64,000 nucleotides of DNA from an uncultured Sedimentitalea sp. (GTDB lineage: Bacteria > Pseudomonadota > Alphaproteobacteria > Rhodobacterales > Rhodobacteraceae): NCBI GenBank assembly GCA_947504115.1, contig CANNGH010000009.1, positions 52,117-116,116 of the forward strand, read 5' to 3'. Below are positions 58,139 through 64,000 of this stretch, piece after piece (within the stretch, counting starts at the first letter, position 1; each line of letters starts with the position of its first letter). Under the pieces are notes generated by a model that saw nothing but the letters and a program-made list of their open reading frames with translations, was not told where the DNA came from and did no database searches. A program made the translations under genes and the position numbers.

Positions 58139-58987
58139 TCATTGCGGACGCGAGCGGGTCATGCCGTTCAGTTGCTTCATCACCGCGAAGGTGCGCGGCG
58201 ACCAGCGCGCGAGGCGCAGCTTCCAGACAAGGCGGCGCTCGAGCCGGGCCAGATCGTCGGTATTCTGCGGCAGAACCCGGCGCAGTTGCGGGATCACACC
58301 CAGCTTGTCCGCGATCATGCGCTCGCGGCCATGGGCTGCCGTGGCGCTGTTTTCGTGGACGCGATGCACGGCCATCACCTCATCGATGAACCCGACGCGC
58401 CCGTTGCGGCCCACCAGCACGTTCAGCAGCCAGTCCGCCGAGGCGACGGTGGTGTCGCGATACCAGTCGGGCAGGTCGGCAAGGGCGCTGCGGCGCACCA
58501 TGGTGGAAATCTTGGGGGCGAAGTTGCGCACGATCAGCGCGCCCACGTCATAGGTGCCGCCCCCCTTCGGCGCGTTTTGGGACAGAACCCGCGCGCCGTC
58601 GGTGTCCAGATGCTCGACACGATGGGCACACAGCGCGCATTCGGGATGGGTGTCGAGAAAATCGGCCTGCTTTTGCAGCTTGGCCGGGTCGGTCCAGTAA
58701 TCGTCGCCATCCAGAAAGGCGACGTAGTCGCCGCGCGCCGCATCGACGGTGGACACGACGTTGCTCAGCCCGAAATTCCCGGCATTGGTGTCGTGCAGAA
58801 TGGGCCGGAACGGCAGCGGTGTGGTTGCGGCGATATCCTTGATGATGGTGCGCGTGCCGTCGGCCGAGGCATCGTCGCCCACGATCACCTCGAACGGGAA
58901 ACCGGCCTGTTGCATCAATGCGCTTTCGATGGCTTGCCGGGCGGTTGCGGCCTGCTGATAGGTGACGACCGAGACCGAGACTTTCAT
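58139..58987 (-). CDS. GT2-family glycosyltransferase
   Basis: 282 aa from ATG 58987, with AGGAGA before it and an ATGA overlap with the flippase gene. GT-A motifs: V-S-V-V-T-Y-Q-Q-A-A-T-A, V-I-V-G-D-D-A-S-A-D-G, and the metal site F-L-D-G-D-D-Y-W. The C-terminal half has the typical D-W-L-L-N-V-L-V segment. It is the last gene of the leftward EPS operon and converges on the beta-helix gene. Confidence 0.9.
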   Translation of the reverse strand: MKVSVSVVTYQQAATARQAIESALMQQAGFPFEVIVGDDASADGTRTIIKDIAATTPLPFRPILHDTNAGNFGLSNVVSTVDAARGDYVAFLDGDDYWTDPAKLQKQADFLDTHPECALCAHRVEHLDTDGARVLSQNAPKGGGTYDVGALIVRNFAPKISTMVRRSALADLPDWYRDTTVASADWLLNVLVGRNGRVGFIDEVMAVHRVHENSATAAHGRERMIADKLGVIPQLRRVLPQNTDDLARLERRLVWKLRLARWSPRTFAVMKQLNGMTRSRPQ

Positions 58988-60282
58988 GTTCTGCTCTCCT
59001 GTTTTGGGTATGTCTTCAGGGCGCCGGCCAGGGCCGCGAGGACGATGGCCAGTTGCACGGCAAAGACCAGCACCATGGTCGCGCCGGCCCCCGGCAGGCC
59101 GAAACGGGGGATCAGGATGAAACAGGCCGGGATCGCCACCAGCGCCGCCGCGCCGTTCTGCAGTCCCAGCCACCAGAACCGCCGCGCCGCGATCACGCCG
59201 AACCGCAGGATGTTCGCGACCCCGCGCAGCGTCGCCGCCGCGACCAGCCAGACCAGCAGGGCATGCTCCTGCGCATAGGCGTCGGTATAGACGAAGCGCA
59301 GGATCTGCTGCCCGAACAGGGCGCTGATCGCCACCCCGGCCAACCCGCCGGCGCCCACGCCCAGGGCCAGCAGCCACAACAGCCGCGTGAATTCGGCGCG
59401 GCGCCCGGCGGCATAGTGGCGGGCCAGCCGCACGCTGGCCGCGATGCCCATGGCGTTCACCAGCCGGTCGGGCGCCATGGCCAGCGCCAGGATCGCCGCG
59501 AACAGGCCAAGGCCGGTCAGTCCCAGCTCATGCTCGACCGCGAGGCGCGGGAAATAGAGCGCGACGATGATCAGCAGCGTGGCAAAGGTCAGCGGCAGCG
59601 CCTGCGCCGCAAGGCTGCGGATCGCGCGGAAATCCCAGCGCGGAAAGAAGACGTCCGCCCCGATCCGCGCGCGTTTCAGCCCCAGCGGCAGATCGTAAAG
59701 GCCCAGCACCGCCAGTTGCGCCGCCAGTTGCCCCAGCACCGCCACCACCAGCGAGCCGGTCAGCCAATAGCCCGCCACCAGCAGCAGCAGCGACAGCGGC
59801 CCCAGCAGGCACAGCGAGCGGCCGATATATTCCATCCGCTCATGCGCCTGGAACAGGCCATAGATCATGTCCGAAACCAGTTCGCCGCACCGCGCCAGCC
59901 CATAAAGCACGATCACCGCCAGCATCGCGCCGGTCGTGCTCTGGACGATGCCAAGGGCCAGCATCAGCAGGAACGCGGCCAGCGTCGCCAGCAGCCGCAG
60001 CCCCATGTAATCGCCGAAATCATAGGCGTGGGCGGTGTCGCTGGAACGCACCTCGCGCAGGCTCATCTTGGCGGTCTCGGCGATGGGGATGCAGATCGCC
60101 TGCGCCAGCGCATAAAGCCCGACGGTGGCCGGGTCCGACATCTTGGTCAGCGCGACCAGCGCCAGCCAGATCGACAGCGCCGCGAACAGCCGTCCGATCA
60201 GGATCGAGCGGAAGTTCTGAAACCCCGACCGCCGTGTGTCGCCGGCCACGGCCTCGGATTTCGCGGTGTCCGAAACGCTCAT
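58984..60282 (-). CDS. Oligosaccharide flippase-like membrane protein (Wzx/MOP superfamily)
   Basis: 432 aa from ATG 60282, which overlaps the upstream stop as ATGA. About twelve hydrophobic spans are spread along the length, with an early R-S-I-L-I-G-R-L-F-A-A-L-S segment as in the polysaccharide biosynthesis/MOP exporters. It would flip the lipid-linked repeat unit for the Wzy-like polymerase. Confidence 0.85.
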   Translation of the reverse strand: MSVSDTAKSEAVAGDTRRSGFQNFRSILIGRLFAALSIWLALVALTKMSDPATVGLYALAQAICIPIAETAKMSLREVRSSDTAHAYDFGDYMGLRLLATLAAFLLMLALGIVQSTTGAMLAVIVLYGLARCGELVSDMIYGLFQAHERMEYIGRSLCLLGPLSLLLLVAGYWLTGSLVVAVLGQLAAQLAVLGLYDLPLGLKRARIGADVFFPRWDFRAIRSLAAQALPLTFATLLIIVALYFPRLAVEHELGLTGLGLFAAILALAMAPDRLVNAMGIAASVRLARHYAAGRRAEFTRLLWLLALGVGAGGLAGVAISALFGQQILRFVYTDAYAQEHALLVWLVAAATLRGVANILRFGVIAARRFWWLGLQNGAAALVAIPACFILIPRFGLPGAGATMVLVFAVQLAIVLAALAGALKTYPKQESRT

Positions 60283-61343
60283 GCGTGGGTTCCGCATATG
60301 CTGGGCGCGCGGTAGGCCGGAAAGTAGGCGATCTCGTCGCTGGTTCCGGCCCGCCGGGACAGTTCGGCATTGGCCTCGGCGTCGAGTATCCAGCGCCCGA
60401 GCCGGAAATTGTGACGCGACCGGGAAAACCGGCTTTTGAAGTGAAACAGCGAATCCTCGCGCCCGCCGCGCCCGGCGCCGATATGCAGGCGCTGCGCCCC
60501 GAACGCGCGCGCGATATCGGCGACTCCGTCGATCAGCCCCTTGAGCGGCGACAGCCGGTCATGGGCCTGATCGATGCCGGTGAAATGCGCCTCGGCGATA
60601 TCGTCATGGACGGTGAACAGCATCGTCGCGGCGACCTCGCCCTCGAAACAGGCCACGGCCAGATGCAACGTGTCGTTCAGCGCCGCGCGCAGCCCGTCGA
60701 AATAGCTCCGCGAGAACCTGTAGCGGTCCGCGGCCCCGTTGCGTTCCATGGTGGCGGTATAGAGATCGACGAACCGCTGGTAATGGCGCCAGTCGGCATC
60801 CAGTTCGACCGTCAGGCCGTGGCGTTCGGCGCGCTTGATCTCCTGCCGCAGCACCTGGCGGTATTTCATGCGCCGCGTGTCGCGGTCATCGGTCAGGTCG
60901 ATCGAGACGCTGCGGCCCAGATGCAGGATCTCGCCCCCCGGTGTCGGCGCGGCCCCGCGAAACCCCTCGCAGTAACGCTCGTTCTCCAGAAGCGGGTGGA
61001 ACCGGGTGAACAGCGTCACCATCCGGCGGCTCTGCCAGACCTCGCGCAGGCCCTGCCATGCGCGGGCCCGGAACGCCTCGTCCTCCAATCCGCGCCCGGT
61101 GGGGCCGGAATAGCCATAGACCGAACAGGCATCACGCAAGCCGCCGCCGATGTCGCGGAGCAGATAGGGCCAGGCGAGCAAGCGCGCGGGGGAGCCGTAA
61201 ACCGCCATTTCCGTCTTTCCCTCGCCCATCTCCGCCGCAAAGGCATGATAGGCCGAAAGGTGATAGAAGTCATGCGGCGCATGGGTCAGCCAGCCGTCCC
61301 ATTCCGGGTCGTCGGCGGACAGCACGCGGATGTCTTCAGCCAT
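60279..61343 (-). CDS. FemAB/GNAT-type acyl- or aminoacyl-transferase
   Basis: 354 aa from ATG 61343, overlapping the dioxygenase gene by 8 bp. The middle holds K-Y-R-Q-V-L-R-Q-E-I-K-R-A-E-R-H-G and L-Y-T-A-T-M-E-R-N-G, and the second half L-A-V-A-C-F-E-G-E-V-A-A-T-M-L-F. This pattern belongs to the BioF2-like/FemAB group found in polysaccharide clusters. It may acylate or add an amino acid to the amino sugar made by the DegT enzyme (inference). Confidence 0.75.
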   Translation of the reverse strand: MAEDIRVLSADDPEWDGWLTHAPHDFYHLSAYHAFAAEMGEGKTEMAVYGSPARLLAWPYLLRDIGGGLRDACSVYGYSGPTGRGLEDEAFRARAWQGLREVWQSRRMVTLFTRFHPLLENERYCEGFRGAAPTPGGEILHLGRSVSIDLTDDRDTRRMKYRQVLRQEIKRAERHGLTVELDADWRHYQRFVDLYTATMERNGAADRYRFSRSYFDGLRAALNDTLHLAVACFEGEVAATMLFTVHDDIAEAHFTGIDQAHDRLSPLKGLIDGVADIARAFGAQRLHIGAGRGGREDSLFHFKSRFSRSRHNFRLGRWILDAEANAELSRRAGTSDEIAYFPAYRAPSICGTHA

Positions 61344-62238
61344 GCCGGGCGTCCGTTTCGGGGGGCCAGAGTTGCGCGAAGACCTGCGGATCGGCGTAAT
61401 CGGGCCGCCCGTCCGCGCCCCGGCGGCACAGTTGGTCGTGGGGCAGCACCACCTGCCTGCCGTCGGGCGTGGTGAAGGGGCGATAGGAATTGCCCTCATC
61501 CTGCATGTGGATCGCCAGCGCCAGGCGCGGGGCCTGCGTCAGGTTGGCGCCGCTGGCATGCAGCGCGCGCATGTGGTGGAAACTGACCTGCCCCTTGCGC
61601 AATCGCATGGACGAGATCAGCGCATCCGGAATCGGCCGGCCCAGATGCCGGGCGATGCTGCCCAGATCCGGGTCGTTGAAACCGCGCATATGCTCGGCCT
61701 CGGGCCACAGATGGCTGCCGTCGATGACGCGCAGCGTGCCGTTCTCCTCGGTCGCGTCGTCGAACGGGATCCAGGCGGTCAGCATCCGGGTCGAGGTGCA
61801 GGTGGACCAGTAGGAATGATCGGTATGCCAGCCCACCACCGCCGCTTCGCCGTCCTTGGCGGGGGGTTTGTAGACCGCCTGATCGTCGAACAGCCGGATC
61901 GCCGGGCTGCGCGCCAGCCGCGCCGCGATGGCGCCCAGCACCGGCAGCGTGACCAGCCTGCGCACCGTGTCGTTCTGCAACGAGCAGAATTCGTTGTTGC
62001 GCACGCCGTCGCCGTCCTCGGGCCGCCAGTCGCTGAATTTCGCGGGCCGGGGCAGGGCGCGGTCGCGCTGGCCCATCTGGTGCGCCATGATCGCCGCGCG
62101 GGCCTCGTCCAGCAGATCGTGGGGGATGATGTTCGGCGAGCAATACCAGCCCAGCGTCTCGTAACGGATCACGTCCTCTTCGCCCGGCATCATGTCGACG
62201 GGCAGGGTCCGGTCCGGGGGGCTGTCGGTGGCGGTCAT
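61336..62238 (-). CDS. Phytanoyl-CoA dioxygenase (PhyH)-family oxygenase
   Basis: 300 aa. Fe(II)/2-oxoglutarate oxygenase features: the H-x-D pair in V-G-W-H-T-D-H-S-Y-W, the distal His in F-H-H-M-R-A-L-H-A-S-G and the nearby Arg in A-P-R-L-A-L-A-I-H. Family members hydroxylate or demethylate small molecules and glycan or antibiotic precursors. It lies between the aminotransferase and the FemAB-like gene with short or overlapping junctions, so a tailoring step on a sugar or its acyl group is likely. Confidence 0.82.
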   Translation of the reverse strand: MTATDSPPDRTLPVDMMPGEEDVIRYETLGWYCSPNIIPHDLLDEARAAIMAHQMGQRDRALPRPAKFSDWRPEDGDGVRNNEFCSLQNDTVRRLVTLPVLGAIAARLARSPAIRLFDDQAVYKPPAKDGEAAVVGWHTDHSYWSTCTSTRMLTAWIPFDDATEENGTLRVIDGSHLWPEAEHMRGFNDPDLGSIARHLGRPIPDALISSMRLRKGQVSFHHMRALHASGANLTQAPRLALAIHMQDEGNSYRPFTTPDGRQVVLPHDQLCRRGADGRPDYADPQVFAQLWPPETDARHG

Positions 62239-62284
62239 GCCCTGTCTCTCCTCGTCTCTTCTGCCCGGCGGCGTTGCGGGCCGT

Positions 62285-63619
62285 CTAGTGCGGTCCGGCC
62301 GCCGTGTCGGCGGCCCGGGCGAAATCGGGCAGGCGCGGGTCGGTGCAGTGCCGCAGCGCCGCGCGCACTTTCGGCGCGTGCTGCACGATGGCCGCGATGC
62401 GGGCACAGACCCGCGCGACGTCGCGCGCGCTCAGCGCCATTCCCGTGGGCAGGATCATCACCCGGTCGGCCACGGCCTCGGTCACCGGCAGGGTCTGCCC
62501 GGCGCGCGGCGACAGCCCGGCATAGGGCTGCATGCGGTGACAGCCGGGATAGAAGTAGCGCCGGGCAAAGACGTTCTCCAGCCGCAGCGCCGCGACCAGT
62601 TCGTCGCGGCTGAGACCGGCCTGTTCGGGGTCGATCGCGGTCACGACATACTGGAAGTTGTGCACCCTGTTGGCGCTGCGCGGCATCAGCTCGACACCGG
62701 GCACATCGGCCAGCCCCGCCGCATAGGCGGTATAGTTTTCGCGGTTGTGGTCAAAGAACAGATGCATGGATTCGAGCGAGGTCAGACCCATTGCCGCCGA
62801 TGCTTCGCTCATCTTGGCGTTGGTGCCCAGATAGGTGACGACATCCTCGCCCGCGAAGCCGAAATTGACCATCAGGCGCAACCGCGCGGCCAGGTCGTCG
62901 TCGTCGGTGACGATGGCGCCCCCCTCGAAGGCATGGACGCATTTCGTGGCGTGGAAGCTGTAGACCGCCGCATCGCCCAGATAGGCGCCATCGGGCCGCC
63001 CCGGCTGGCAGCCAAAGGCGTGGGCGGCGTCGAACAGCAGCTTGAGGTCATGGCGCCGGGCCAGATCCCGCAGCGCGTCGCTGGCGCAGGAATTGCCCCA
63101 CAGATGCACGCCCAGGATGCCGGTGGTGCGCGACGTGATCGCCGCCTCGACACACGCCACGTCAAGGCAATGCCGCACCGGGTCGATATCGCAGAACACC
63201 GGCCGCACGCCCTGCCGCCACAGCGCATGGACCGTCGCGACAAAGGTGAACGAGGGCACGATGACGTCGCCCGACATGCCCATCCCGGCGATGGCCAGTT
63301 CAAGGCCGGTGGTCGCGTTGTTGGTGACGATGCAGTGTTTCGCACCGGCGATCCCGGCCACGCGGGATTCGAACTCCTGCACCATCGGGCCCCAATTGGT
63401 CAGCCGCCCGCTATCGAGGATGTGCTGCATCCGCTTAAGGAACGCCTTCTGGTCGGGCATGTTGGGCTGTCCCACATGCAGCGTCCGGCGAAAGGCGGGC
63501 GGGCCGCCCAGAACGGCCGCGCAAAGGTGCGTTACCGGCCGCGCGGCCAGAACGTCGCCGGCGGCCCTGGCGGTGCCGGTGGCGATTTCGGTCGCTTTAT
63601 GTGGAAGGTCGGCCATCAT
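62285..63619 (-). CDS. DegT/DnrJ/EryC1-family sugar aminotransferase
   Basis: 444 aa. It is PLP-dependent and converts a keto-sugar nucleotide to an amino sugar. Seen are N-N-A-T-T-G-L-E-L-A (PLP phosphate), P-S-F-T-F-V-A-T, L-L-F-D-A-A-H-A-F-G and the Schiff-base Lys in Y-S-F-H-A-T-K-C-V-H-A-F-E-G-G. The first 45 residues are an extension before the usual start. AAGGGGGAC precedes two adjacent ATGs (63619 and 63616). It heads the leftward DegT-PhyH-FemAB-Wzx-GT2 operon and suggests an amino-sugar in the polymer. Confidence 0.88.
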   Translation of the reverse strand: MMADLPHKATEIATGTARAAGDVLAARPVTHLCAAVLGGPPAFRRTLHVGQPNMPDQKAFLKRMQHILDSGRLTNWGPMVQEFESRVAGIAGAKHCIVTNNATTGLELAIAGMGMSGDVIVPSFTFVATVHALWRQGVRPVFCDIDPVRHCLDVACVEAAITSRTTGILGVHLWGNSCASDALRDLARRHDLKLLFDAAHAFGCQPGRPDGAYLGDAAVYSFHATKCVHAFEGGAIVTDDDDLAARLRLMVNFGFAGEDVVTYLGTNAKMSEASAAMGLTSLESMHLFFDHNRENYTAYAAGLADVPGVELMPRSANRVHNFQYVVTAIDPEQAGLSRDELVAALRLENVFARRYFYPGCHRMQPYAGLSPRAGQTLPVTEAVADRVMILPTGMALSARDVARVCARIAAIVQHAPKVRAALRHCTDPRLPDFARAADTAAGPH

Positions 63620-64000
63620 GTCCCCCTTATGCGATCACAGCGGCAAGTTCTGCGGGAGCATGATCGGCACACCGTGAAACCGGCAGATGCTCGCGCCGCA
63701 GCGGATCGAATACGCGATGGAGCGGCTGCCCCGATGCATTCATATCGCCCCCTGTATCGGACAATCAGTCTGCGGCGGCAGCCGGGCGCGTGAAAGTGAT
63801 CCTTCCGGCGTAGTGTGCCGCGCGATCGGTGCCCCGCAACGCTTTGGGATTAGGGCGCCGCCCGATCTGCGCCTTGCGGATTACATGCCGCGCCCCCGGC
63901 CATCGGTTCCAGAGGTGCGTCCAGTGACCTGCTCCCCTAAGAGTCCGCTTTCATGAGTTAGCTCTGTTCAGTGTTTGGTCTTCTTCTGACCGTTGGTGAT
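63620..64000. other. Right-end intergenic region with a possible IS end
   Basis: 381 bp with no convincing gene; an open frame at 63687-63956 (+) has no recognisable feature. From 63925 the sequence TGACCTGCTCCCCTAAGAG looks like the terminal repeat of some IS3-type elements, and the composition becomes AT-richer to the window end. The partner end and transposase would lie outside, so this is only a suggestion. Confidence 0.25.

Overview
The window is GC-rich, tightly packed DNA with many ATGA and GTGA stop/start overlaps and Shine-Dalgarno-led genes. Gene content points to an alphaproteobacterium of the Rhodobacterales (Roseobacter/Paracoccus/Rhodobacter relatives). The strongest lineage marker is a small replicase (19202-19882) that carries a DnaA-domain-I-like region at its C-terminus. 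It is transcribed divergently from a parAB pair, which is the layout of the DnaA-like plasmid/chromid replicons known from this order. I therefore infer that the window is part of a large extrachromosomal replicon, and that its metabolic and surface genes are replicon-borne.

Layout. (1) 1-2378: the 3' part of a SulP anion permease overlapping an ETHE1/Blh-type persulfide dioxygenase. (2) 2436-19128: a glycogen/trehalose/alpha-glucan block. treY and glgC form one unit, glgA stands alone, and glgE-mak-glgB-glgX-treZ-malQ is a tightly coupled operon; no treS or glgP is present. (3) 19202-22761: the replication and partition module. A possible origin of 522 bp holds helically phased TGTCCCCC iterons. 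Three identical 16-bp palindromes TGTCCCCGCGGGGACA lie before parA, inside parA and inside parB; they are probably parS sites. (4) 23018-35797: a histidine utilisation locus (hutI-hutH-hutG, hutU, divergent hutF-hutC). A class III CoA-transferase and an acyl-CoA dehydrogenase are translationally coupled into the operon just ahead of hutU, and a polar amino acid ABC transporter follows.

(5) 35939-41152: surface-glycan modification genes, namely a low-GC pyruvyltransferase-like gene, a sulfotransferase, an FkbM/GT2 fusion, a GT2 and an unknown protein. (6) 41345-47910: a DMT transporter/winged-helix/37-aa membrane protein module, an outer-membrane beta-barrel gene behind an exact CtrA-type box, cobO, and a type I secretion ABC/membrane-fusion pair. 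(7) 48190-63619: an exopolysaccharide locus. It has a LuxR regulator with a degenerate receiver, an export protein and co-polymerase/tyrosine kinase, an initiating sugar transferase, polymerase, sulfotransferase, GT4, beta-helix protein, GT2, flippase, FemAB-like acyltransferase, PhyH-type oxygenase and a sugar aminotransferase. The last 380 bp have no convincing gene.

How the parts may work together. The glycogen block can build alpha-glucan from ADP-glucose (GlgC/GlgA/GlgB) or from maltose-1-phosphate (Mak/GlgE/GlgB), debranch and recycle it (GlgX/MalQ), and divert it to trehalose (TreY/TreZ). The hut block takes histidine or urocanate to glutamate by the formimidoylglutamate deiminase route. 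The CoA-transferase/dehydrogenase pair may let a saturated side-chain analogue, such as imidazole propionate, enter at urocanate; this is my main functional hypothesis and is inference only. The EPS block encodes a Wzx/Wzy-type polymer that may be sulfated, pyruvylated and amino-sugar-containing. Most large open frames antisense to these genes are high-GC shadows and were discarded.
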